12,348 nt of DNA. It comes from DASVHS01 sp038244815. Its GTDB lineage: Bacteria; Acidobacteriota; Thermoanaerobaculia; Gp7-AA8. Positions within the stretch are counted from its first letter, which is position 1. Each line of letters begins with the position of its first letter. The stretch is taken from NCBI GenBank assembly GCA_038244815.1, contig JBBRTB010000050.1, forward strand, positions 1 to 12,348. The letters run 5' to 3'. This document shows positions 1 through 6,982 of the stretch, piece after piece. The position numbers and the translations under genes are program-made. The notes under the pieces were generated by a model. That model was not told the DNA's origin. It saw only the letters and a program-made list of their open reading frames with translations, and did not search any database.

Positions 1-71
1 CGTCATTCCGAGCCGCGGACGGCACGCACCACCGCCCAGATTCCTCGCGCTCTTCGGCGCTCGGAATGACG
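1..71. repeat. Palindromic interspersed repeat, copy 1
   Basis: The ends form a perfect 12-bp inverted repeat: cgtcattccgag at 1-12 and ctcggaatgacg at 60-71. Read on the minus strand, positions 39-70 are identical over 32 nt to the copy at 11327-11358. A degraded extra end follows at 80-99 (cttcggcgct at 80-89, then aatgacg), matching 52-71 at 17 of 20 positions, so the right end is partly duplicated with a 28-nt period. The element lies 35 nt beyond the stop of the leftmost VWFA gene. Its spacing and sequence suggest a non-autonomous REP- or MITE-like element, but no target-site duplication can be judged because the left flank is outside the window. Confidence 0.8.
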
Positions 72-105
72 ATTGCTGGCTTCGGCGCTTCTAATGACGT
101 TTGGG

Positions 106-1743
106 TCAGCGGCGAGCGTCGACCACCATCGTGGCTTTGCCGATTTCGTCGCTGAGCTCGTCTCTGACGGCGACGACGACACGGTACGTGCCCGGCTTGA
201 GCGCGACTCTCATCGTGTAGCGGAAATTGACGGGAGAGGCGACGATCTGCTGCACCTGCGCGGCGGTGAGGGCGATGTCCTGCACGGCGTGATTGAAGGC
301 CACGTTCGCGTCGGATTGATCGAACACCGACAGATAAACGTGCACGCGACCGACGCTCCGATCGCCTCGCCGCAGCGTGGTGATCGATTTCATCGGCACG
401 GACACGGTGACCGGAAGATGGATGCCGCTCCCATTGCCGGTCCTGTCGCCCGCGGTCACGCTCACCGGCAGCGATCCTTCGGGAATGGCGGCGGACACCG
501 CCACGCGGAGCGAGTCCTCGAGGCGGGCATCGGTCGAGGTGTCGAGGTAGCCGGCGCGGCTGCGAACGGTGTAGGCGTGGTTTCTCACGCGCACGCTGAT
601 GCTGTGGTACTTGCCATCTTCGAAGTGCCGCGGCGAGTAGCCGAGCGAGTAGAACGTGCCGGACATCGTGTCGATGGCGTGAATGGACTGGCTGATGGCA
701 TTGCTGGTCAGATAGGCACCGCCGGTCTCCGCCGACAAGGCCACGGCCATCGAGTCGTCGTCACGCACCTCGCCGAGGACGGCGTCGTCGGGCCGTTTCG
801 CGGAGATATCGAATCCCGCCACCGGACTGCTGACGCCGGAGGCCTTGACAATATAGATGTTGAAGTTCGCGGCATTGGCCTCCCGCACCATCGCTTCGCG
901 GATCGTCGCGGCGTCGCGATCGTTGTCGGCGGCGGTCCTCCCGAATCGATTCACACCGTTCGATTCCGCCCCGCGGTTCTCGACTTCCATCGACCCCGTG
1001 ACCAGGACGATGAGCTTTTTCCCTTCCATCGAGGTATAGGCGCGGCAGGCATCGATCACGGCCCGGGCCGAGGCACGCATGGCGTCGAGCGACGAGGCGA
1101 AGCGGATGTCCTTGTCCATGGCGATCATCTCCGCGGCGTTCTGCGCGGCTGCCTGCTGTGCCTGCGCGGTTGCCCCCGCTCCCTGCGACGACTGCGACGC
1201 CACCGAGCCGCTGTCGAGGGACGCGGTCTGCTGGCCCGCTCCCCCACCGAGCACACGATCGATGGCGGACTTGATGACCGCCTTGTCCGACGTGAACGGC
1301 TGGATGACGTGAACGCCCGCTGAGATCACGCCGATCGACCAGTCGTAGTCGCCGGCGTAGTCCGATTCGATGAAGGCGCGCACTTGCCGCAGCGCCGCGT
1401 CGCGCGAGTGCTTGTCGACGAAATGGTTGTCGACGAGCAGGACGGCCTTACGGCGGAAGCGCTTGATCGGAGCGGTGACATTGCCCCGCGCCGACTCGTC
1501 GCGAACGGCACCGCGATCGACCGCGTAGAAGTTCGTGATTTTCTGGGGCCGGCCGTCCTCGAAGACCTCGAAATCGTTCGCGGTCAGCTCCGGAACGGGG
1601 TTCCCGGCCGAGTCGAGTACCGTGGCGTCGACGTTGATCACGGAGACATCGATCTTCTCGACCAGCGGCGGAAGGGGCCGCTGTTGAGCCAGGAGAACGG
1701 TGGTAATCAGGGCGAGCGCGGGAGTGAGGGGGCGGAGGATCAC
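106..1743 (-). CDS. Exported VWFA-related Acidobacterial domain protein (paralogue 1)
   Basis: Predicted 545-residue exported protein of the VWFA-related Acidobacterial domain family (TIGR03436), whose function is unknown. The start chosen is a GTG at 1743 whose codon overlaps the TGA of the upstream paralogue (GTGA, 4-nt overlap). An upstream in-frame extension to 1872 would read through that gene's end in another frame and lacks a signal peptide. From the GTG the protein begins with a hydrophobic signal sequence (residues about 2-19, LITTVLLA followed by QQ). The family N-domain then follows, with INVDATVLDSAGNPV near 36-50 and FEVFEDGRP near 58-66. The von Willebrand factor A-like domain runs from about residue 98. 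The usual DxSxS metal-site motif reads D105-N-H-F-V, so both serines are absent; the later strand VLVTG-SME is at 246-253. Residues about 170-205 are Ala/Gln/Ser-rich low complexity. It is the last gene of the minus-strand block, with a palindromic repeat just downstream. Confidence 0.88.
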   Translation of the reverse strand: MILRPLTPALALITTVLLAQQRPLPPLVEKIDVSVINVDATVLDSAGNPVPELTANDFEVFEDGRPQKITNFYAVDRGAVRDESARGNVTAPIKRFRRKAVLLVDNHFVDKHSRDAALRQVRAFIESDYAGDYDWSIGVISAGVHVIQPFTSDKAVIKSAIDRVLGGGAGQQTASLDSGSVASQSSQGAGATAQAQQAAAQNAAEMIAMDKDIRFASSLDAMRASARAVIDACRAYTSMEGKKLIVLVTGSMEVENRGAESNGVNRFGRTAADNDRDAATIREAMVREANAANFNIYIVKASGVSSPVAGFDISAKRPDDAVLGEVRDDDSMAVALSAETGGAYLTSNAISQSIHAIDTMSGTFYSLGYSPRHFEDGKYHSISVRVRNHAYTVRSRAGYLDTSTDARLEDSLRVAVSAAIPEGSLPVSVTAGDRTGNGSGIHLPVTVSVPMKSITTLRRGDRSVGRVHVYLSVFDQSDANVAFNHAVQDIALTAAQVQQIVASPVNFRYTMRVALKPGTYRVVVAVRDELSDEIGKATMVVDARR

Positions 1744-3392
1744 AGGCTCAGGCGTCGCATGGCCATTCCGATCTCGTTCGTGACGTCGTCGCGCAACGTC
1801 ACGAGAATCGTGAACTGGCCGGGCTTGAGTCCGAGCCTGGTGTGGTAGCGGAACGCCGCCGTGCCCAGGCACGAGTAGTCGTTGCGGTCGACGCTCAGGT
1901 CCTGCACGAAGTGGTGGTAGCCGACGTTGTTCCCGTCGGCGTCGTAGACGGTGAGGTAGATGTGCACGCGGCCGGCGTAGCCCTCGTCGTGCGGCACGAT
2001 CGTCAGCAGCTTCATCGGCAGCTCGGCGGTCACCGGAACGATCAGTTCGTGTTGTCTCGCATCGGGGATGCCCACGACGAGCTTCACCGGGAGCTCACCC
2101 CGATCCTTCGGAAAGCTCATCGGCGACATGAGCGACTGCTCCAGCCGCTCGTTCATGGGGATGTTCCTGAACCCGCGGCGATAACGGCCGGACACGCCGC
2201 CGCGCTTCACCCGCACGCTGATGTGATGGTAGACACCGTCGTCGCCGTGGGGCGGTGAGAACCCGAGCGAGTAGTAGCTGGAGGTCTCGTCGTCGATGCG
2301 CTGGAGGGCGCGCGCCACGTTGTTCGCGGGGAAATAGAGGCCGCCCGTTCCGGCGGCGAGGTTGCGCGAGGAAGAGTCGATGTCCGTCGTATCGATCGGC
2401 CCTGAGCCCATGGCATCCTGCAGGCTGCCGACGCTCCCGGGATTGATCCCGGAGGACTTGTTCGCGACGTCGTGCTGCGGCGCCTGCACGGCGCGATTGT
2501 GGGCGTTGACGACGTAGATGTTCACGTTGGCGGAGTTGGCCTCGCGCACGATCGTGTCGAGGGCCTGCTCGATCTGCAGCTTCATGTCGGTGAGCACGCG
2601 GTCGTCCTGGGTGTCGAAGGCCTGGAACGTCGTGTTCATCTCCATGCCGCCGGTGACCAGGACGATGACTTTCTTCCCTTCCGCGGCATTGAAGGCGCGG
2701 CAGGTCTGGACGACGGCACGGGCGGTGGCCAGCGTGGCGTTGAGGTTCCGCATGGTCTGCTCGCGGGCGCGGAAGCGCACGGTCGTCGCGTAGTCGTTTC
2801 CGCTGGTCGGATCGCCGAGTCCCGTGCGGCGGACCGGATCGGAGAGAATCTCACGATCGAGCTGCCGCTGTTCGTCGAATACGGGCAGATGCCGGGCCCG
2901 GGCCAGCGCGGCGTGCATCGCGCTCCGGCTGGTCGTGAACGGCTGCACGGTGGTCACCGACCGGCCGATGGCGATGAGCGTCCACTCGCAATTCGCCCTG
3001 GCGTGACTGTCGACGAACTCATCGAGACGCCGGAGCGCGGCATCGCGGTTCGGCTTCGGGATGAAGTTGTCGTCGATGAGCAGGACGACCTTGCGCCGGA
3101 ACTGGTCGGGGTCGACCGAGCCTTCGCTGTCGTCCCCGTTGGTGGCCCGGCTGACCGTGGCGTCCTGGATGGCGTAGAAGTTCGTCAGCGTCCGCGGCCG
3201 GCCGTCCTCGAAGATCTCGAACTCGGCGCGCGAGAGCCCCGCCACCGGTCTGCCCGCGGAGTCGGTGACGACGACATCGACGTTCGTGACCGAAACCTCG
3301 ATATTCTCGACGAGCGGCGGCAGCGCTGCCGGAACCTGCGCGAAAAGCGCGGGCGCCGCCGCCAGGACGAACGCCAGAACGGTCGTACGCAT
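1740..3392 (-). CDS. Exported VWFA-related Acidobacterial domain protein (paralogue 2)
   Basis: Predicted 550-residue exported protein, paralogous to the gene immediately downstream and collinear with it along the whole length. Residues 1-18 form a signal peptide (MRTTVLAFVLAAAPALFA, probable cleavage before QV). The family N-domain shows VSVTNVDVVVTDSAGRPV near 33-50 and FEIFEDGRP near 58-66. The vWA-like domain starts near 100 with VVLLIDDNF. Where DxSxS is expected it reads D107-D-N-F-I, so the metal-site serines are lost here too. The strand VIVLVTGGM is at 242-250, and the C-terminal part carries YSLGFSPPHGDDGVYH, which matches YSLGYSPRHFEDGKYH in the paralogue. The ATG at 3392 has no strong Shine-Dalgarno sequence. 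The gene follows the carboxyltransferase after 62 nt and overlaps the next gene by 4 nt. The pair looks like a tandem duplication of a secreted protein; its ligand or partner is unknown. Confidence 0.88.
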   Translation of the reverse strand: MRTTVLAFVLAAAPALFAQVPAALPPLVENIEVSVTNVDVVVTDSAGRPVAGLSRAEFEIFEDGRPRTLTNFYAIQDATVSRATNGDDSEGSVDPDQFRRKVVLLIDDNFIPKPNRDAALRRLDEFVDSHARANCEWTLIAIGRSVTTVQPFTTSRSAMHAALARARHLPVFDEQRQLDREILSDPVRRTGLGDPTSGNDYATTVRFRAREQTMRNLNATLATARAVVQTCRAFNAAEGKKVIVLVTGGMEMNTTFQAFDTQDDRVLTDMKLQIEQALDTIVREANSANVNIYVVNAHNRAVQAPQHDVANKSSGINPGSVGSLQDAMGSGPIDTTDIDSSSRNLAAGTGGLYFPANNVARALQRIDDETSSYYSLGFSPPHGDDGVYHHISVRVKRGGVSGRYRRGFRNIPMNERLEQSLMSPMSFPKDRGELPVKLVVGIPDARQHELIVPVTAELPMKLLTIVPHDEGYAGRVHIYLTVYDADGNNVGYHHFVQDLSVDRNDYSCLGTAAFRYHTRLGLKPGQFTILVTLRDDVTNEIGMAMRRLSL

Positions 3393-3407
3393 GGGTGCAG
3401 CGATTAT

Positions 3408-3421
3408 CTCTCTTTCGAGAG
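3408..3421 (-). promoter_or_regulatory. Small hairpin in the leader of the VWFA pair
   Basis: On the minus strand this reads CTCTC-GAAA-GAGAG, a perfect 5-bp stem closed by a GNRA-type tetraloop. It ends 15 nt before the ATG at 3392, in the 62-nt gap after the carboxyltransferase stop. There is no T-tract after it, so it is not a Rho-independent terminator. It could affect ribosome access or mRNA processing between the two genes, but a stem this short can occur by chance. Confidence 0.3.
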
Positions 3422-3454
3422 GGTCGTGTGGGTGGTCAACCGAGGACCGAGGAC

Positions 3455-4981
3455 CTACAACGGAATGTTCCCGTGCTTTTTCGGCGGGTTCCTGTCCCGC
3501 TTGTTCTTCAGCATGGCGAAGGTGGTGATCAGTTTCCGGCGCGTGAAGCGCGGCTCGATGATCTCGTCGACGTACCCACGCTCGGCGGCGATGTAGGGGT
3601 TGGCGAACTTCTCCTTGTACTCGGCGACTTTCGCCGCGCGGTCCTCCGCGGCGCGATAGAGGATGCTGACCGCTCCTTCGGCGCCCATGACCGCGATCTC
3701 CGCGGTGGGATAGGCGAAGTTCATGTCGGCGCGGATGTGCTTCGAGTTCATGACGCAGTACGCGCCGCCGTACGCCTTCCTCGTAATCACCGTCACCTTC
3801 GGCACTGTGGCTTCGGCCAGCGCAAAGAGCAGCTTCGCGCCGTGGATGATGATGCCGCCGTACTCCTGATCGGTGCCCGGCAGGAATCCCGGCACGTCCT
3901 CGAGGACGAGCAGCGGGATGTTGAAGGCGTCGCAGAAACGGACGAACCGGGCGCCCTTGCGCGAGGCGTTGATGTCGAGAACACCGGCCAGGAACGCGGG
4001 CTGATTGGCGACGACACCGATGGACTGACCGTTGAGGCGCATGAATCCGACGACGAGATTGCGCGCGAAGTGCTGATGGACCTCGAGGAAATGATTCTCG
4101 TCGGCGATGGTGCGAATGAGCTCGCGGATCTCGTACGGCTGGTTGGCGTTCTCCGGGATGAACTTGTCGAGCCCGGCGTCGACCCGGTTGATGTCGTCGC
4201 GGCTGGTGAGGCGCGGCGCGTCCTCCAGGTTGTTCGACGGCATGTACGAAAGCAGCTCCCGGATCGTGGCCAGGCAGTCCTCATCCGAGTCGGCGGCGAA
4301 CTGGGCGACCCCGGAGAGCTGGTTGTGCGTCTCCGCACCGCCGAGCTTTTCCTTCGTCACCTCTTCGTGCGTGACGGTCTTGATGACCTCGGGTCCGGTG
4401 ACGAACATGTAGCTCGTCTTTTTGACCATGAGAATGAAGTCGGTGATGGCCGGCGAGTAGACCGCACCGCCTGCGCACGGACCCATGATCGCGGAGATCT
4501 GCGGGATGACTCCGGAGGCCAGGGTGTTGCGCAGAAAGATGTCCGCGTAGCCGCCCAGGGAGACGACGCCTTCCTGGATTCGGGCGCCGCCGGAGTCGTT
4601 GAGTCCGACGATGGGCGCGCCGTTTTTCATGGCCGCGTCCATGATCTTCACGATCTTCGCGGCATGCGTCTCGGAGAGCGATCCGCCGAAGACGGTGAAA
4701 TCCTGGGCAAAGGCGTAGACCAGCCTCCCGTCCACCGTGCCGTATCCGGTGACGACGCCGTCGCCGGGCACGCGCTGCTTTTCCATTCCGAAGTCGGTGG
4801 AGCGGTGGACGACGAGCTGATCGAGCTCCTGGAACGAGCCCGGATCGAAGAGCAGCGAGATGCGCTCGCGCGCCGTCAGCTTCCCTTCGTTGTGCTGGCG
4901 GTCGATGCGCTGCTGCCCGCCGCCGAGCTCACTGTCCCGTTTGCGGCGCTCGAGCTCTTCGAGACTCTTTTCTAAAGACAT
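3455..4981 (-). CDS. Acyl-CoA carboxylase, carboxyltransferase (beta) subunit, PccB/MmdA family
   Basis: A 508-residue biotin-dependent carboxyltransferase, the usual length for PccB-type subunits. It transfers carboxyl from carboxybiotin to an acyl-CoA, most likely propionyl-CoA or acetyl-CoA, in the cytoplasm. Both crotonase-fold halves are present: the N-terminal half has GLNDSGGARIQEG and ISAIMGPCAGGAVYSPA (oxyanion-hole glycines), and the C-terminal half has DVPGFLPGTDQEYGGIIIHG, AYGGAYCVMNSKH and YPTAEIAVMGAEGAV. The position after GGAY that tunes acyl-chain choice in actinobacterial homologues is Cys409 here, so substrate cannot be assigned from that residue. No biotin carboxylase or biotin carrier gene is in the window, so its partners are elsewhere or off the edge. 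Methylmalonyl-CoA decarboxylase alpha subunit is an alternative role for the same fold. The start ATG lies 25 nt after the DUF507-like gene and has no clear ribosome site. Confidence 0.95.
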   Translation of the reverse strand: MSLEKSLEELERRKRDSELGGGQQRIDRQHNEGKLTARERISLLFDPGSFQELDQLVVHRSTDFGMEKQRVPGDGVVTGYGTVDGRLVYAFAQDFTVFGGSLSETHAAKIVKIMDAAMKNGAPIVGLNDSGGARIQEGVVSLGGYADIFLRNTLASGVIPQISAIMGPCAGGAVYSPAITDFILMVKKTSYMFVTGPEVIKTVTHEEVTKEKLGGAETHNQLSGVAQFAADSDEDCLATIRELLSYMPSNNLEDAPRLTSRDDINRVDAGLDKFIPENANQPYEIRELIRTIADENHFLEVHQHFARNLVVGFMRLNGQSIGVVANQPAFLAGVLDINASRKGARFVRFCDAFNIPLLVLEDVPGFLPGTDQEYGGIIIHGAKLLFALAEATVPKVTVITRKAYGGAYCVMNSKHIRADMNFAYPTAEIAVMGAEGAVSILYRAAEDRAAKVAEYKEKFANPYIAAERGYVDEIIEPRFTRRKLITTFAMLKNKRDRNPPKKHGNIPL

Positions 4982-5006
4982 GGTGAAGGGCGATGAGGCC
5001 CGTGAC

Positions 5007-5180
5007 CTACGACCTGCGACCCGTCTCTTCCTCTTCCTCGTCGCGCAGACTCTCCGCGAGCGTCCTCACCACGAGCTCGATCCCCACCTCGGCGTCGTGG
5101 AACTCGAGCACACCGCGGTCCTCGAGCCGGTTCAGCAGCGCGCGGGCCAGGAATTCGATCTGCCGATCGTTGACAGTCAT
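5007..5180 (-). CDS. Small DUF507-like protein (57 aa)
   Basis: A 57-residue acidic protein, easily missed because its frame continues as a long spurious ORF to 5765. It begins MTVNDRQIEFLARALLNRL and ends in a charged tail (DEEEEETGRRS). The pattern of an N-terminal helix RQIEFLARAL, then GVLEF and VVRTLAESLRDEE, resembles the first half of DUF507 proteins, which are usually about 90 residues, so this would be a short form. The ATG at 5180 is preferred because GGGAGGA (5185-5191) stands 4 nt upstream. An alternative ATG at 5195 overlaps the TAA of the preceding gene (TAATG) and would add five residues, MREDL. Function is unknown; its placement between the TldE-like gene and the carboxyltransferase suggests co-expression. 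Family assignment is from memory of the pattern and is tentative. Confidence 0.6.
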   Translation of the reverse strand: MTVNDRQIEFLARALLNRLEDRGVLEFHDAEVGIELVVRTLAESLRDEEEEETGRRS

Positions 5181-5184
5181 CAGA

Positions 5185-5191
5185 TCCTCCC
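5185..5191 (-). promoter_or_regulatory. Strong Shine-Dalgarno for the small DUF507-like gene
   Basis: GGGAGGA on the minus strand, 4 nt before the ATG at 5180. It is the best ribosome site in the minus-strand block and decides the start of the 57-residue gene over the ATG at 5195. Confidence 0.7.
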
Positions 5192-5194
5192 GCA

Positions 5195-6031
5195 TTAAAG
5201 CATCATCTCCGCGCCGAAGGAACCCGCGCCGAAGGGATACCACCGCGCCTCCCGGGCCACGGCGTCGATGCGCATGACGCGGATGGTGGCCGGGAACACG
5301 TGATCGCGGCCGGCGCAGAGCACGCGCAACAGCAGCGGTTCGGGCGGCGCCAGCAGGGCGATGGCACGGGGAAGGTCTTCGTCGATCGCGGTCACGTCGC
5401 ACAGCACGCGGAGGTGAAACGGCGCTAACACCGGCCGCGACCGGTAGCTGGGGCGGTACCAGTTCGGCCACGGTTCCTCGCCGATGGGGCGCGCCTCGAC
5501 GGGCTGGCCCTTGCCGTCGAACCCGCCGGCACTCTGCGAGAGTCTTACGTTCGGTGGTGCCACGCCGACGAGGTGAGGCACCAGCGCGGCCGCGACATTC
5601 GGCGCGAGGAGCACGCGGGCGGGAGCTTCCCGCTGCGGGCCGATTCGAGGAAGTGCCGCGGCGATGGCGCGCACGTCGTCGAGATCGAAGTCGCCGAGGT
5701 GAATGAGGGCGCGCGTGGATCGGAAGACCATCGACAGATGGACGCGGCGAATGGTCTCCCTCCACTCCCGCCCGTCGAATTCATGACGGGCCACGCCTTC
5801 GCTGACGACGATGCGCTCGATCGTCAGGGGTGGCCGAACCAGATCTTCGATCTCGCGGACGACCTGCTCGAGCGGTGCGGTATCGATTGGCGCCAAGGTG
5901 TTGCTTCGCGCCACGGGCCGGCAGGAGAACGTCTTCCCCTCCTCCACCGCCTCACCCGCCTCCTCCACGCGGACGATCGTGCCGTTCTCGTATCGCACCG
6001 TCCGGCCGAACTTGCGGTAGGACTCGCTCAT
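5195..6031 (-). CDS. Probable TldE/PmbA-like partner subunit, divergent (278 aa)
   Basis: A 278-residue cytoplasmic protein with no signal peptide or membrane segment. It is not confidently recognisable on its own. Its start (ATG at 6031) overlaps the stop of the TldD-like gene by 4 nt (ATGA), and no ribosome site is seen, so translation is probably coupled. TldD and TldE proteins normally work as a heterodimer in which TldE lacks the HExxxH metal site; this protein lacks that motif and sits exactly where a partner would be. Suggestive local features are ARVLLAPNVAAALVPHL near 138-154, then GGFDGKGQPVEARP, which resembles the DxEG/DDEG turn of the family, and a C-terminal GAGSFGAEMM. It is far shorter than E. 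coli TldE (450 residues). The alternative is an unrelated hypothetical protein. The assignment is inferred mainly from context. Confidence 0.75.
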   Translation of the reverse strand: MSESYRKFGRTVRYENGTIVRVEEAGEAVEEGKTFSCRPVARSNTLAPIDTAPLEQVVREIEDLVRPPLTIERIVVSEGVARHEFDGREWRETIRRVHLSMVFRSTRALIHLGDFDLDDVRAIAAALPRIGPQREAPARVLLAPNVAAALVPHLVGVAPPNVRLSQSAGGFDGKGQPVEARPIGEEPWPNWYRPSYRSRPVLAPFHLRVLCDVTAIDEDLPRAIALLAPPEPLLLRVLCAGRDHVFPATIRVMRIDAVAREARWYPFGAGSFGAEMML

Positions 6032-6921
6032 CGGAACTCGGTAACCAGGTCGGGCGCGTGCGATGCGGCGAACAATTCCTGGCCTTCCTTCGAGCAGATC
6101 ACACCCGGATACCGGCGCACACCGCCCGTCGATCCGCGCAGCGCGCCAGCCACGGCCGCGCGCGGCGACTCGATGACGAACGGACGGAGGCGGACCGACC
6201 GGTCACCGTCGACGAGATCGGCGGCGGACACGAAGACGGTCACGGTCTCGGTCAGAGGCTCGTAACGGCCACCGGCAATGAGGAGGACGTCGATGCGCCT
6301 GGCCGGGATCTGCCGGTCGAGGCCGGCCTCGACGCGGACGCTCGTCATGCGGCGCATGGGAACGTCGGTGAACGACTGGCGCCGCATGGCCATGGGCGGT
6401 TCGCCGCGGGTGAGATCGGCCGTGCCCTGCTCGCTCTCGTCGAGGACCCTCAACCACGAGGGCCAGCCCGCGGGCGCGTGTCCGTGCTCGGCGGCATGTC
6501 CGGCCGCCTCGTGCAGGAGGACGGCGCCCGACCCGTTGCGCCAGACCAGGGGGAGCTCGCGAACATGGGCGTCGGCGGTCGGCGGGACGCTGGCCAGCTC
6601 GATGAGCATCTCGTAGTCGGAGCCGAGATGGGGAGGTGTTGTGACGATCGACAGATCGAGAAGGTTCACGCTGATGGTCGACGTCGTCGAGACCGCCCCA
6701 TCCTGGCGCGATGCCGACACGACGCACCGCCACCGTCCTTCGCGAATCCGCCCGAGGGCGTTGCGCAGGCGGTTCCATTCGAGCTCGCACAGAGCGCGCA
6801 GCTCCTCGTCGCAGTCGTCGCGCGCCTCGATCACGGCTCCGCGCCGCTCGGCCAGGCCGTGGATGAGCCGCGACTCATGCTGCGTTTCGTCGCGGGTCAC
6901 GATGGCGAAGTCGCTGGTCAT
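6028..6921 (-). CDS. Compact TldD-like zinc metalloprotease (297 aa)
   Basis: A 297-residue protein with the signature of TldD-family peptidases, which cleave or process peptides as TldD/TldE complexes in the cytoplasm. The metal site reads H137-E-A-A-G-H142 followed by E145, matching HEAxGHxxE of TldD. Downstream blocks also fit in order: PMRRMTSVRVEAG (191-200), LLIAGGRYEPLT (213-224), an LVDG segment (236-239) and, near the C-terminus, C276-S-K-E-G-Q281. The cysteine of this last block is the third zinc ligand in known TldD. About 180 residues of the usual 480 are missing, mostly before the metal site, so this is a reduced architecture, not a truncation: the C-terminus is complete and the frame is open. 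The ATG at 6921 has no clear ribosome site. Only 61 nt, filled by a palindromic repeat, separate it from the kinase stop, so its promoter may lie inside the kinase gene or the two may be co-transcribed. Confidence 0.85.
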   Translation of the reverse strand: MTSDFAIVTRDETQHESRLIHGLAERRGAVIEARDDCDEELRALCELEWNRLRNALGRIREGRWRCVVSASRQDGAVSTTSTISVNLLDLSIVTTPPHLGSDYEMLIELASVPPTADAHVRELPLVWRNGSGAVLLHEAAGHAAEHGHAPAGWPSWLRVLDESEQGTADLTRGEPPMAMRRQSFTDVPMRRMTSVRVEAGLDRQIPARRIDVLLIAGGRYEPLTETVTVFVSAADLVDGDRSVRLRPFVIESPRAAVAGALRGSTGGVRRYPGVICSKEGQELFAASHAPDLVTEFR

Positions 6922-6931
6922 GCGGTGGTCT

Positions 6932-6981
6932 GGTCATTCCGAGCGTCAGCGAGGAATCCGGGGGCGGCACGCTCGGGATGA
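6932..6981. repeat. Palindromic interspersed repeat, copy 2
   Basis: The sequence tggtcattccgag opens at 6931 and gaggaatccg follows at 6951-6960. The ends pair as tcattccgagcgt (6934-6946) with acgctcgggatga (6969-6981), 12 of 13 positions plus one G-T wobble. It fills the gap between the TldD-like gene and the kinase, ending 2 nt from the kinase stop. In RNA read leftward it would form a strong hairpin at the kinase 3' end. No T-run follows, so a Rho-independent terminator role is doubtful. Confidence 0.75.
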
Positions 6982-6982
6982 T

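Noticed and set aside
73..1323. Long plus-strand open frame opposite VWFA paralogue 1
   Set aside because: It is antisense to a gene with a signal peptide and family motifs. Its translation is rich in Arg, His and Gly without domains, as expected of a GC-rich shadow frame.
106..1872. ATG start at 1872 for VWFA paralogue 1
   Set aside because: The extra 43 residues overlap the upstream gene and lack hydrophobic character. The GTG at 1743 gives a proper signal peptide and a GTGA overlap.
3395..4975. 526-codon plus-strand frame opposite the carboxyltransferase
   Set aside because: The minus strand encodes an unmistakable PccB-family protein; the plus-strand translation is a low-complexity Val/Asp/Arg shadow.
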